This document shows positions 17,602-26,394 of a stretch of DNA of 64,000 nt, one piece after another (position 1 is the stretch's first letter; every line of letters starts with the position of its first letter). Origin of the DNA: Latescibacteria bacterium UBA6620 (lineage in GTDB: Bacteria > Latescibacterota > UBA2968); the NCBI GenBank assembly GCA_002433075.1, contig DJHM01000042.1, positions 1 to 64,000 of the forward strand, in the 5' to 3' direction. Made by a program: the position numbers and the translations under genes. The notes under the pieces were generated by a model. The model did not search any database. It was given only the letters and a program-made list of their open reading frames with translations, and was not told the origin of the DNA.

Positions 17602-18663
17602 GTGGCGCATCAGATCGGAGTCATTCCCGGGGACGGAACCGGGCCTGAGGTGACCGTCGAAGCCCTCAAGTGCCTGGAGGCGGCTTCGGCGAAGTTCGGG
17701 TTCAAGTACGAGACGACAGAATTCGACTTTGGGGGCGATCGCTACAAACGTACGGGCGAAACCTTGCCCGACGAGGCGCTCGACGACCTCCGTGGGTTCA
17801 GGGCCATTCTGCTCGGAGCCATCGGCCACCCGGACGTCAAGCCAGGCATCCTAGAAAAAGGCATCCTCCTCAAGGCCCGCTTTGCTCTCGATCAGTACAT
17901 CAACCTTCGACCGGTCAAGCTCTACCCCAACGTCGATTGCCCCCTCAAGGACAAGACTCCGGACGATATCGACTTTGTCGTCGTCCGCGAGAATACGGAA
18001 GGTCTTTACGCGGGTGCGGGCGGCTATCTGAAACAGGGAACGCCCGACGAAATCGCCGTCCAGGAATCGATCAACACCCGCAAGGGCGTCGAACGGTGCC
18101 TGCGCTATGCGTTTGAATTGACCCGCAAGCGCGACAAGGAAAAGACCCTCACGCTTTGCGGAAAAACCAATGTCCTCACCTTCGCGTTCGATATGTGGGA
18201 ACGGGCCTTCCACGAAATTGGCGACGCCGAATTCCCGGACATCAAGCGGGATTACGCGCACGTCGACGCGACGGTGATGTGGATGGTCAAGAATCCCGAG
18301 TGGTTCGACGTCATTGTGACCGATAATATGTTTGGCGACATCATCACCGACCTGGGGGCGATGGTTCAGGGCGGCATGGGGGTCGCGGCAGGCGGCAACA
18401 TTAACCCCGAAGGCGTATCGATGTTCGAACCCATCGGAGGTTCCGCGCCCAAGTACACGGGCCAGAACGTCATCAACCCCATCGCCTGCATTTCCGCCTG
18501 CCAGATGATGCTTGATACGCTGGGCGAGGCTGAAGCCGCCGCAGCTGTCGAGAAAGCCATTATCGATGTGGTCGGCACCAAGCTGAAAAGCATGTCCGCA
18601 GGAAGAATGGGGTACAGCACGACAGAAGTTGGAGATCTCGTCGCGGAAGCCATCGCATCATAG
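17602..18663 (+). CDS. leuB: 3-isopropylmalate dehydrogenase
   Basis: 353 residues with GTG start and a GGAGGA site 5 bp upstream. Decarboxylating beta-hydroxyacid dehydrogenase: IGVIPGDGTGPEV at the N-terminus, substrate arginines, the REN(T)EGLYAG signature, and the metal/NAD region DNMFGDIITDLGAMVQGG followed by EPIGGSAPKYTG. Completes the leucine branch. Tartrate dehydrogenases are close relatives, but the operon context supports LeuB. Confidence 0.93.
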   Translation: MAHQIGVIPGDGTGPEVTVEALKCLEAASAKFGFKYETTEFDFGGDRYKRTGETLPDEALDDLRGFRAILLGAIGHPDVKPGILEKGILLKARFALDQYINLRPVKLYPNVDCPLKDKTPDDIDFVVVRENTEGLYAGAGGYLKQGTPDEIAVQESINTRKGVERCLRYAFELTRKRDKEKTLTLCGKTNVLTFAFDMWERAFHEIGDAEFPDIKRDYAHVDATVMWMVKNPEWFDVIVTDNMFGDIITDLGAMVQGGMGVAAGGNINPEGVSMFEPIGGSAPKYTGQNVINPIACISACQMMLDTLGEAEAAAAVEKAIIDVVGTKLKSMSAGRMGYSTTEVGDLVAEAIAS

Positions 18664-18718
18664 ACTTGCCGCGAGATCCTACCTGTACATTGAGAGCGAA
18701 CCAATTGGGGGAAAGAAA

Positions 18719-19069
18719 ATGGCCGAAGTGACTGTCTACCACAACGAGCGCTGAAGCAAATCACGCGGCGCGCTGGACATCCTGCGCGAGCGAGGCGTCG
18801 AGTTCGACGTCATCGAATACATCGAGAACCCCGTCGCTGAATCCGACCTGCGCAGGTTTCTCGATTTGCTGTCCGTGGAACCCAAGGAAATGCTGCATTC
18901 GGGCGCTTTCAATGACCTGGGCCGAAACATCGAGGACTACAACACCCCCGACGCACTCGTCGGACTTCTCCTCGAACATCCCGAGGTCATGAACCGCCCC
19001 ATCTGTGTGCGCGGCGACTGGGCCGTCATCGCCCGCCCGGCGGAAAGGGTGAACGAAATCCTGGACTGA
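18719..19069 (+). CDS. ArsC-family selenoprotein with in-frame UGA at the catalytic cysteine
   Basis: Read with one UGA recoded, this is a 116-residue ArsC/Spx-family protein: MAEVTVYHNER-U-SKSRGALDILR..., with no other lesion. The UGA at 18752-18754 is residue 12, exactly the catalytic Cys position of glutaredoxin-type arsenate reductases (HNPRCSKSR; Cys12). The C-terminal RPI (RPICVRG) and the ARP arginine (cf. GRP) are kept, whereas the segment that usually carries the first arsenate-binding Arg (LLRTKE) reads LHSGAF. So a selenol oxidoreductase is safer than arsenate reductase. A GGGGGAAAG site precedes the ATG. It sits between leuB and cimA. The alternative is a pseudogene broken by a nonsense mutation. 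Confidence 0.8.
18764..18792 (+). promoter_or_regulatory. Candidate bacterial SECIS hairpin
   Basis: Starting 9 nt after the UGA: CGC (18764-18766) pairs with GCG (18790-18792), a small internal loop, then CGCGC (18769-18773) pairs with GCGCG (18784-18788), apical loop TGGACATCCT. A G lies at loop position 2, and the loop is about 20 nt after the UGA, as expected for SelB-bound bacterial SECIS elements. Hand folding only. Confidence 0.55.
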
Positions 19070-19070
19070 T

Positions 19071-19190
19071 TTGGCCGCGTCTTCATTCATCGCTCCATGG
19101 TTGGCCCGAAGAGAGATCGTCGTATGCATCAGTATTGGACTCGCGGTCATTGCCGTCCTGGGGGTCCTGATCAAAGAAGAGGCAACGTAG
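19071..19190 (+). CDS. Possible small single-span membrane protein (39 aa)
   Basis: TTG start one base after the stop of the ArsC-like gene, ending at TAG 19188. The product has an N-terminal LAASSFIAPWLARRE followed by one clear membrane span (IVVCISIGLAVIAVLGVLI) and KEEAT. The positive-inside arrangement of RR before the span is typical. No good Shine-Dalgarno site, so expression would rely on coupling. No family recognised. Confidence 0.35.
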   Translation: MAASSFIAPWLARREIVVCISIGLAVIAVLGVLIKEEAT

Positions 19191-19322
19191 ACTCTTGCAA
19201 CGCGTAATCGACACGAAAACGAGGTGGGATCATCCGGGCGGGGTTTCCTGCCCGGACGCCATTGGACGCGCATGGATCCTTTCGTGCGCTCACTTCTCAC
19301 TCGATCTCAGGAGTATCTGACC

Positions 19323-20948
19323 GTGTCCGATTACGTACAAATCTACGACTCGACCCTGCGGGATGGCTCGCAGGCCGAAGACATTGCCTTCTCACTCGAT
19401 GACAAGCTCCTCATCACGCAGCGACTCGACGACCTCAGCGTGGACTACGTCGAAGGGGGCTGGCCGAATCCTACCAATCCCAAAGACCTGGAGTATTTCG
19501 TCCGAGCATCCAAGCTCGATCTGTCACACACGCGCATCGCCGCGTTTGGTAGCACGCGAAGGGCCGGGAACTCACCCGAGGAGGACGACACCCTCAACAC
19601 GCTTCTGGGCGCCGAGACTGAAGTCGTCACCATCTTCGGGAAGACCTGGGACCTTCACGTCAGGGACGTCCTTCGTGTCGACCTCGACCAGAACGTAGCC
19701 CTCATCGAAGACTCCGTCGCTTACCTCAAGTCGCATGGTCGCGAAGTCATCTATGACGCCGAGCACTTCTTCGACGGTTACAAGGCCGACCCCGATTACG
19801 CGCTTCGAACGCTCAAAGTAGCGGAGAACGGAGGGGCGGACCGGCTCGTCCTCTGTGACACGAACGGGGGCACAATGCCGGGCGAGCTTCGCGAAATCAT
19901 TCTCGCCATCCGGGAAAGCCTGACCGTAGCCTTCGGCGTGCACGCGCACAACGATGCAGGTATGGGGGTCGCCAACAGCGTCATCGCGGTCGAACTCGGG
20001 GCCGGGCACGTCCAGGGCACGTTCAACGGGTACGGAGAACGGTGCGGCAACGCGAACCTTTGCGGCGTGATCCCGAACCTTCAGATCAAGTTGAACAAGC
20101 ATTGGAAGGGTGCCGACCGGCTGGGCGATCTCATGGAATTTTCACGCTTCCTGAGCGAGATCGCCAACGTCTACCACGACCACCGTCAGCCCTACGTCGG
20201 TGAGAGTGCGTTCGCCCACAAGGGCGGGGTTCACATCGACGCGATGTACAAGGAGCCCTCTTCTTACGAGCATTGCGAGCCGGAGGTCGTAGGCAATCAA
20301 CGCCGCTTTCTTCTGTCCGAGCAGTCCGGCGGAGCCACGGTCGCCGCCAAGCTCGAGGAAGCCAAACTCGACCACCTCATTCCCGGACTCGACAAGCGAC
20401 ACCCCTCCGTCGTCGAGCTCCTCCAACGAGTCAAGCAGCTCGAAAATGAAGGCTACATGTTCGAGGGTGCCGAGGCTTCCTTCGAGATCCTCGCACGCAA
20501 GGCACTCGGCTCCTTTACCGACCCGTTCAGGCTGATCGGATTCCGCACCATCAATCGTAAGTCGGACTCCGGCACGGAAGTCGAGGCCATCGTCAAACTC
20601 GAAATCGACGGACGGCTCTACCACACCGTCGCCGACGGGGACGGACCCGTCAACGCCCTCGACGCCGCCTTGAGACAAGCTCTGGAGAAGGAGTATCCCA
20701 TCCTCCACGACGTCCATCTCGAGGACTACAAAGTACGCGTCCTCAGCGGAAGGGACGGAACCGCGGCCAAGGTGCGCGTCCTCATCGAATCGTCGGACGG
20801 AAAACGGGTGTGGAGTACGATTGGCGTTTCGGAGAACATCATCGACGCCAGCTGGCTGGCCCTCGTCGACAGCCTCAGCTACAAGCTGATGATCGAGGGG
20901 AAGCTGAGGGGAGAAAGCGTCCTGCCGAAGGGCGAAGCCGCGGACTGA
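19323..20948 (+). CDS. cimA: Citramalate synthase
   Basis: 541 residues from GTG 19323 with AGGAG nine bases upstream; a longer frame from 19224 is less likely because the family starts at about VQIYDSTLRDGSQAEDIAFS. The HMGL-like barrel, GGWPNPTNPKD, DAEHFFDGYKADPDYAL and HAHNDAGMGVANS are the CimA-type (LeuA2) signatures, as is the C-terminal allosteric domain. It condenses pyruvate and acetyl-CoA to citramalate, giving threonine-independent isoleucine through LeuCDB. This explains why leuCDB and cimA share an operon. Confidence 0.94.
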   Translation: MSDYVQIYDSTLRDGSQAEDIAFSLDDKLLITQRLDDLSVDYVEGGWPNPTNPKDLEYFVRASKLDLSHTRIAAFGSTRRAGNSPEEDDTLNTLLGAETEVVTIFGKTWDLHVRDVLRVDLDQNVALIEDSVAYLKSHGREVIYDAEHFFDGYKADPDYALRTLKVAENGGADRLVLCDTNGGTMPGELREIILAIRESLTVAFGVHAHNDAGMGVANSVIAVELGAGHVQGTFNGYGERCGNANLCGVIPNLQIKLNKHWKGADRLGDLMEFSRFLSEIANVYHDHRQPYVGESAFAHKGGVHIDAMYKEPSSYEHCEPEVVGNQRRFLLSEQSGGATVAAKLEEAKLDHLIPGLDKRHPSVVELLQRVKQLENEGYMFEGAEASFEILARKALGSFTDPFRLIGFRTINRKSDSGTEVEAIVKLEIDGRLYHTVADGDGPVNALDAALRQALEKEYPILHDVHLEDYKVRVLSGRDGTAAKVRVLIESSDGKRVWSTIGVSENIIDASWLALVDSLSYKLMIEGKLRGESVLPKGEAAD

Positions 20949-20955
20949 GTCGACC

Positions 20956-22128
20956 ATGCAAATCCACTCACGACGAATCGAGCGCCTGCCGCCCTACGTG
21001 TTCAGCCAGATCAATGCCAGAAAGATGGAGCTGCGCAGGCAGGGCACCGACATCATCGACCTCGGCATGGGAGACCCCGATCAGCCCACGCCTCAGCACA
21101 TCATCGACAAGCTCAACGAGGTCTCGAAGGACCCAAAGACACACGGGTATTCCCCTTCGACCGGTTTGCCCGCACTACGTCGGGCGATCTGCCGACACTA
21201 TGAGCGAAGATTCGGTGTCGACCTCGACCCTGAATCCGAAGCGATCGTCACGATCGGATCCAAGGAAGGCCTTGCCCACATCTGCCTGGCTCTCCTCGAT
21301 CCCGGCGATCTGGCCATCGTCCCCAACCCCGCCTATCCTCTACATCTCTACGGGGTCGCCATCGCGAACGGCAACGTCCTGAGCCTCCCCCTCCGACCGG
21401 AAAAAGAGTTCGTCCCCGAGATCCAGATGATCGCACGCGAACTCTGGCCGAAGCCCAAAGTGATGATCTTCAATTTCCCGAACAACCCGACGACGGCCAC
21501 TGTCGACATCGGTTTCTTCGAGGAAATCGTCGATTTCGCCCGCCGCCAGAACATCATCGTCATTCACGATATGGCCTACTCCGACATCACGTTCGACGGT
21601 TTCGAGGTGCCCAGCCTCCTCCAGGTCAAGGGCGCCAAGGAAATCGGCGTCGAATTCTACACGATGTCGAAATCTTACAACATGGCGGGGTGGCGCGTCG
21701 GTTTCTGTCTCGGGAACCCCGACGTCATCAAGGCCTTGTCGGTCATCAAGCAGTACTACGATTACGGGGTCTTCACCCCCATCCAGGTGGCCGCCATCGC
21801 CGCTCTCGAAGGGCCACAGACCTGCGTCCGAGATGCGCGCGAGCTCTACCAGAGCCGTCGTGACACCCTCGTCGACGGGCTCTGCCGTATAGGGTGGCCC
21901 GTACCCACGCCCAGGGCGTCGATGTTCCTTTGGGCGCCCATCCCCGAACGCTACAAGCATATGGGGTCGATGAATTTCTCACTCAAGCTGATGGAAGAAG
22001 CGGAAGTCGCCGTGTCGCCCGGGGTAGGCTTCGGTGACATGGGCGAAGGCTACGTTCGAGTCGGTCTGGTCGAAAACGAGCACCGGATTCGACAGGCGAT
22101 TCGAAACATCAAGCGAGTACTGTTCTGA
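20956..22128 (+). CDS. alaC: Glutamate-pyruvate aminotransferase AlaC-like (class I/II)
   Basis: 390 residues, PLP fold type I. The N-terminus (RRIERLPPYVFSQINARKMELRRQG), TIGSKEGLAHICLALLDPGD, NFPNNPTTA, HDMAYSDI and the PLP-lysine segment TMSKSYNMAGWRVGF follow E. coli AlaC closely. Likely makes alanine from pyruvate; LL-diaminopimelate or branched-chain activity is possible in relatives. Seven bases after cimA; overlaps argJ by one base. Confidence 0.88.
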   Translation: MQIHSRRIERLPPYVFSQINARKMELRRQGTDIIDLGMGDPDQPTPQHIIDKLNEVSKDPKTHGYSPSTGLPALRRAICRHYERRFGVDLDPESEAIVTIGSKEGLAHICLALLDPGDLAIVPNPAYPLHLYGVAIANGNVLSLPLRPEKEFVPEIQMIARELWPKPKVMIFNFPNNPTTATVDIGFFEEIVDFARRQNIIVIHDMAYSDITFDGFEVPSLLQVKGAKEIGVEFYTMSKSYNMAGWRVGFCLGNPDVIKALSVIKQYYDYGVFTPIQVAAIAALEGPQTCVRDARELYQSRRDTLVDGLCRIGWPVPTPRASMFLWAPIPERYKHMGSMNFSLKLMEEAEVAVSPGVGFGDMGEGYVRVGLVENEHRIRQAIRNIKRVLF

Positions 22129-23327
22129 TGGCCATTCATTTCGAAGAGAACGTCTTTACAGCCCCGACGGGATTTCGTGCGGTCGGTCTTGCGGTTGGCA
22201 TCAAAGAGAGTGGGGCAAAGGACCTGGCCTTGATCGTATCAGACCGGGATACGTCGGCCGCGGGTGTGTTCACCACGAACCGCGTCCAGGCAGCCCCTGT
22301 TCACCTCAACCGCACACACCTTCAGTCCGGAACGGCCCGAGCCATCATAGTCAACAGCGGCAACGCCAATGCTTGTACCGGCAAACCCGGCGATCAGGAC
22401 GCAGCCCGCACCGCCCAGGAGTTGGCCAATGCGCTCTCCCTCTCGGCTGAGGATGTCCTCGTCAACTCCACGGGCGTCATCGGCGTCCCTCTGCCGATGG
22501 ACGTTCTCCTTAAAGGCGCCCAGGAAGCCGTCAGGGGCCTCGGTGAGGGGGGGTGGGGAGATGCGGCGGAAGCCATCATGACGACGGATACGCGCCCCAA
22601 GACCGCCTCAGCGACGTTCGTGGTGGAAGAGGCGACGATCACCGTCAGTGGAATGGCCAAAGGGGCGGGCATGATCGCGCCGAACATGGCGACGATGCTT
22701 GGATTCATCGTCACCGACGCGGACCTTGACCCGGCGGAGCTGCAGAGCCAGCTTTCGAGATCGGTTCAAACTTCGTTCAACTGCATCACCGTCGACGGCG
22801 ACATGAGCACGAATGACACCGTGCTCGCGCTTGCCAATGGTGCCTCCGGATCGTCGCTCTCTGGCGACGATCTCGACGCCTTTGCCGCCGCCCTCGACTG
22901 TGTCTGCACGAGTCTCGCTCGGCAGATCGCCAGAGACGGTGAGGGGGCGACCAAGCTCATCACGATCGAGGTCACAGGCGCACCCGACGCCGACTCCGCC
23001 CGGACCGTCGGTCTGTCCGTCGCCAACTCCAACCTCGTAAAGACGGCCGTGTTCGGTCGCGATCCAAACTGGGGCCGTATCCTCTGTGCGGCGGGCTACG
23101 CCGGAGTCGATTTCGACGCCGATCGCACCACCGTTTCGATCGTCGGCATCCCCATCTACGCATCGGGGGGCGGTGTCCCCTTCGATCACGAGGCCGCCGT
23201 CGAGGCGCTGGGCGCCGATGAAATCACCATCGATATCGATCTGGGCGCCGGGGATGCCGTGGCCACTCTCTACACCTGCGACCTCACCTACGATTACGTC
23301 CGCATCAACGCGGAATACACGACCTGA
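22128..23327 (+). CDS. argJ: Glutamate N-acetyltransferase / amino-acid N-acetyltransferase
   Basis: 399 residues. ArgJ self-cleaves into alpha and beta chains before the Thr in the motif KGAGMIAPNMATML. NSGNANACTG and DTRPKTASA are also family hallmarks, and the C-terminal FGRDPNWGRILCAAGY is intact. It transfers acetyl from N-acetylornithine to glutamate in the cyclic arginine pathway and may also use acetyl-CoA. No other arginine genes are near, so its position in a branched-chain operon is unusual. Confidence 0.96.
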   Translation: MAIHFEENVFTAPTGFRAVGLAVGIKESGAKDLALIVSDRDTSAAGVFTTNRVQAAPVHLNRTHLQSGTARAIIVNSGNANACTGKPGDQDAARTAQELANALSLSAEDVLVNSTGVIGVPLPMDVLLKGAQEAVRGLGEGGWGDAAEAIMTTDTRPKTASATFVVEEATITVSGMAKGAGMIAPNMATMLGFIVTDADLDPAELQSQLSRSVQTSFNCITVDGDMSTNDTVLALANGASGSSLSGDDLDAFAAALDCVCTSLARQIARDGEGATKLITIEVTGAPDADSARTVGLSVANSNLVKTAVFGRDPNWGRILCAAGYAGVDFDADRTTVSIVGIPIYASGGGVPFDHEAAVEALGADEITIDIDLGAGDAVATLYTCDLTYDYVRINAEYTT

Positions 23328-23329
23328 CC

Positions 23330-24526
23330 GTGTCGGACACCCATCGCTATGCCTCACGCGTCCGATCGATGGCGCCCTCGGCGACCGTCGCCACGACGGC
23401 CCTCGCCGCAGACCTCGTACGACAGGGACGTGATGTCATCCCGATGAGTGCCGGGGAGCCCGACTTCGACACACCTGATCACATCAAGCAAGCCGGAATC
23501 CGGGCGATCCAGGACGGTCAGACCAAGTACACCGCCCCCGCCTCCGGTCTGATCGAACTCAAGGAAGCCATCGCCCGGAAACTCGATCGCGAGAACGGGC
23601 TCCACTACGATCCGTCACAGATCGTGATCACGTGCGGCGCCAAGCAGGTTATTTTCGCCGCCATCGTTGCTCTCGTCGACCCGGGTGACGAAGTCCTCCT
23701 CCCCGCCCCCCTCTACGTCAGCTACGCAGATCAGGTGAAACTGATGGGGGGCGTGCCCGTCATCATCCCGACCGAACCGGACGCGTTCTGTCTCTCGCCC
23801 GACCAGTTCCGATCGGCGCTCACCCCTAGATCGAAGCTCATCATCTTCAACAGTCCCTCCAACCCGACCGGCGGCATCTACAGTCGGGCGCAGTTTCAGG
23901 CGCTTGCCGAACTGATTGCCGAGGCGGGACTGTTCACGATCACCGATGAGATCTACGAACATTTCATCTACGGCGATGAAGAGCACGTCTCGCTTGCCGC
24001 CTTGCACCCCGGCGTAGCCGATCGATGCCTCACCGTAAACGGCTTCTCCAAGACCTTCGCCATGACGGGATGGCGAGTGGGCTACGGTGCTGGCCCGGAA
24101 GAATGGATGAGCCATATCGCCAAGGTTCAGAGTCAGGAAACGACCAACACCTGCACCCTTTCCCAGCACGCCGCCATTGCCGCCCTCGAAGGTCCTCAGG
24201 ACTCTGTAGGCACAATGAGGGCCGCGTTCAAGCTGCGACGAAATGCGATCGCCGACGGTCTAAATGAACTCGACAGAGTGACCTGCCCACGACCCAAAGG
24301 GGCGTTTTACGTTTTCCCGAACGTGTCCGGACTGTTCGGAAACACCATCGCCGACGACGTGGAGTTCTGTCGCTACCTGCTGGAGGCAGCTGGCGTGGCC
24401 GCCGTTCCCGGTACCGGATTCAGCGCTCCTGGTTACGTCAGATTCTCCTACACCCTTCCCGACGATCGGCTATCTGACGCGATCGACCGGATACAGACGG
24501 CTGTCACCGCCATTCAGGGATCGTAA
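23330..24526 (+). CDS. aspC: Aspartate aminotransferase, class I
   Basis: 398 residues with GTG start two bases after argJ. The prokaryotic I-gamma type: MSAGEPDFDTPDHIKQA, TKYTAPASGLIELKEAIA, FNSPSNPTGGIYS, DEIYEHFIYG, and the PLP lysine in NGFSKTFAMTGWRVGY. Transfers amino groups between aspartate and 2-oxoglutarate; prephenate aminotransferase is a possible alternative in this subfamily. Confidence 0.9.
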   Translation: MSDTHRYASRVRSMAPSATVATTALAADLVRQGRDVIPMSAGEPDFDTPDHIKQAGIRAIQDGQTKYTAPASGLIELKEAIARKLDRENGLHYDPSQIVITCGAKQVIFAAIVALVDPGDEVLLPAPLYVSYADQVKLMGGVPVIIPTEPDAFCLSPDQFRSALTPRSKLIIFNSPSNPTGGIYSRAQFQALAELIAEAGLFTITDEIYEHFIYGDEEHVSLAALHPGVADRCLTVNGFSKTFAMTGWRVGYGAGPEEWMSHIAKVQSQETTNTCTLSQHAAIAALEGPQDSVGTMRAAFKLRRNAIADGLNELDRVTCPRPKGAFYVFPNVSGLFGNTIADDVEFCRYLLEAAGVAAVPGTGFSAPGYVRFSYTLPDDRLSDAIDRIQTAVTAIQGS

Positions 24527-24528
24527 CG

Positions 24529-25491
24529 ATGCCAAACGGCAAACCTTATCTGGACTTCGAAAAGCCCCTCGAGGAGATCGAGCTGAAGATCGAGGAAATG
24601 ACGGCCCACGCAGAATCGGAACACCTCGACATGTCCGCGGAGATCGCCGTCCTCAACCAGCGGCTCGAAAAGGTACGACAGGAGATATACACCGACCTGA
24701 GCGCTTGGCAGAAAGTGCAGATCGCCCGGCATCCGCAGCGACCCTACACGATGGACTATATCGACCTGATCGTCTCAGATTTCATAGAACTACACGGCGA
24801 TAGACTCTACAGGGACGATCCAGCCATTATTGCAGGGTTGGGTCGCATCGACGGGCGACCCGTCGTGGTGATCGGCCAACAAAAGGGGCGGAATACCAAA
24901 GAGAACCTGCATCGCAACTTCGGCATGGCCCATCCTGAGGGGTACCGAAAAGCCCTTCGACTCATGAAAATGGCGGAGAAATTCAGACGGCCTGTCGTTT
25001 GCCTCGTCGATACACCTGGCGCCTATCCCGGAATCGGATCCGAGGAGCGCAGTGTTGCCGAGGCCATCGCACGGAACTTGTTCGATATGGCGCAACTTCG
25101 CGTCCCCATCGTCATCGCCATCATCGGGGAGGGCGCCAGCGGGGGAGCGCTCGGCATCGGAGTCGGCGATACGATTCTGATGATGGAACACGCCTGGTAT
25201 TCCGTCATCAATCCGGATTCCTGTTCCCTGATTCTCTGGAGAGACCGTGAGAAAAAGGAAGTCGCTGCCGAAAACATGAAGATCTCAGCCAGCGACCTCG
25301 TCGAGCTCGGCGTGGTCGACCGCATCGTCCCAGAACCCCTCGGGGGAGCCCACAAGGATCCCAACCTCGCCGCCACCAACCTCAAGCAGGCCATCGTCTC
25401 GGCCATCGAAGATCTGAACCGTCGGTCAATCGACGAACTCGTCCCCAGTCGGATCGACAAGTTCGCCCGCATGGGCAAATGGGAAGAGTGA
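24529..25491 (+). CDS. accA: Acetyl-CoA carboxylase carboxyltransferase subunit alpha
   Basis: 320 residues, normal length. YLDFEKPLEEIELKIEEM at the N-terminus, QIARHPQRPYTMDYI, IGQQKGRNTKEN, FRRPVVCLVDTPGAYPGIGSEER and EGASGGALGIGVGD are all AccA signatures. Pairs with AccD (not in the window) to carboxylate acetyl-CoA. Last gene of the operon, two bases after aspC. Confidence 0.97.
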   Translation: MPNGKPYLDFEKPLEEIELKIEEMTAHAESEHLDMSAEIAVLNQRLEKVRQEIYTDLSAWQKVQIARHPQRPYTMDYIDLIVSDFIELHGDRLYRDDPAIIAGLGRIDGRPVVVIGQQKGRNTKENLHRNFGMAHPEGYRKALRLMKMAEKFRRPVVCLVDTPGAYPGIGSEERSVAEAIARNLFDMAQLRVPIVIAIIGEGASGGALGIGVGDTILMMEHAWYSVINPDSCSLILWRDREKKEVAAENMKISASDLVELGVVDRIVPEPLGGAHKDPNLAATNLKQAIVSAIEDLNRRSIDELVPSRIDKFARMGKWEE

Positions 25492-25750
25492 ACCGCGCCG
25501 AGCAAAACGTGAGCCACGCTCCGCCGATTTTGACAGCCGCTTGTCCCCCGTAGTCGTCCATCGTCAGTAAACTCTTGTCAAATATCACCCTTGCGATCCA
25601 AGGTATTTTGCCCGGTCGATCGGGGTGCGCCACACATCGATTTGTGCCTGAAATCGCACAACAAAAAAAGTGACGATAACGATGCTTTTGTGTTACAAGA
25701 CCTTATCGCAAAACCCAGCCCTGAGGCCCCTAAAATGCGGAAATAAGTGC

Positions 25751-25779
25751 TTGACGCTCCCTGATCACCCGCTTATATT
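25751..25779 (+). promoter_or_regulatory. Strong sigma70-type promoter without a downstream ORF
   Basis: -35 TTGACG (25751-25756), 17-bp spacer, -10 TATATT (25774-25779). The predicted start is near 25786. No convincing coding sequence follows on the plus strand, which points to a noncoding RNA. Confidence 0.6.
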
Positions 25780-25808
25780 CCTACGCAACTCGAAGATAGG
25801 AAGTGGCG

Positions 25809-25845
25809 TATCTCCTTAATATACAAGGAGATAATACGATTTTTT
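25809..25845 (+). terminator. Hairpin with T-run just after the promoter
   Basis: TATCTCCTT (25809-25817) pairs perfectly with AAGGAGATA (25825-25833), loop AATATAC, and a run of T ends by 25845. This would end a transcript of about 60 nt, or act as an early terminator/attenuator. The AAGGAG strand also resembles a ribosome-binding site that would be hidden in the stem. Confidence 0.5.
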
Positions 25846-26256
25846 GCACCCCAGACCAGCTCAGATGGGTCGGGTGGTATCCAGGAGGATTTTCAGACAA
25901 AATGGCATTTTCATCCCCCAATAAATTGCGCCAAATTGTCACCCCCCCTGTTTCGGACCCAACCCCCTCTCAGCAGTCGAAGTTCTTCCTGACGTCCTCC
26001 CCCACGTGGATGTCGTTTCATTTACGGAACCCGATCGATCCTGAAATAACCCGAGCGCCATGCTCGGACCCCTTTGGGCGGAGTTGAGGTAGTTCGCTTC
26101 GTGCGTGCGGTGGAGTCCTATCTCTGTTCGGACAGGACTTGGCGATATTGGGGGAGATAGCGCCAGGTTAACGTCCGTCTAAAACCAGAGTGCCCGATTC
26201 CTTAGATGCATCCCGCACATTTCGAAACGGGTTGCTTCCTCCGCCCTCTAAAACAG
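25846..26256. other. Noncoding region, about 400 bp, no gene recognised
   Basis: No credible ORF on either strand. It contains several inverted repeats, e.g. ctatctc...gagatag and agtcct...aggact around 26116-26170, that could fold into a structured RNA. RNase P RNA, tmRNA, 6S and SRP RNA consensus motifs were looked for by eye and not found. Base composition is lower in GC than the flanking genes up to about 25950. Confidence 0.4.
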
Positions 26257-26288
26257 CGGCGGATGCGCTGAGTCACGCGCATCCGCCG
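26257..26288. terminator. Strong hairpin terminator, probably bidirectional
   Basis: Perfect 12-bp stem cggcggatgcgc / gcgcatccgccg with an 8-nt loop, flanked by AAAACA on the left and TTTGTG on the right. Placed to end both a rightward transcript from 25786 and the leftward comEC relic. Confidence 0.7.
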
Positions 26289-26394
26289 TTTGTGTTCGTG
26301 CAAGGAAAGGCGTGATCCGGTAATTCCCGTCCCAGACGTCTATCCGGATTGCCCCCGCGAGGTCCGTTCGCTCCACGCGAATCTGCTGCGCTTC

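Noticed and set aside
18866..19069. 67-codon ORF as an independent gene
   Set aside because: It is the in-frame remainder of the UGA-containing ArsC-like gene.
25803..26087. 94-codon plus-strand ORF after the strong promoter
   Set aside because: No start-site support, overlaps the terminator hairpin, composition unlike the genes.
25846..26256. Possible 6S, RNase P, tmRNA or SRP RNA
   Set aside because: None of the conserved motifs of these RNAs could be identified by eye on either strand.
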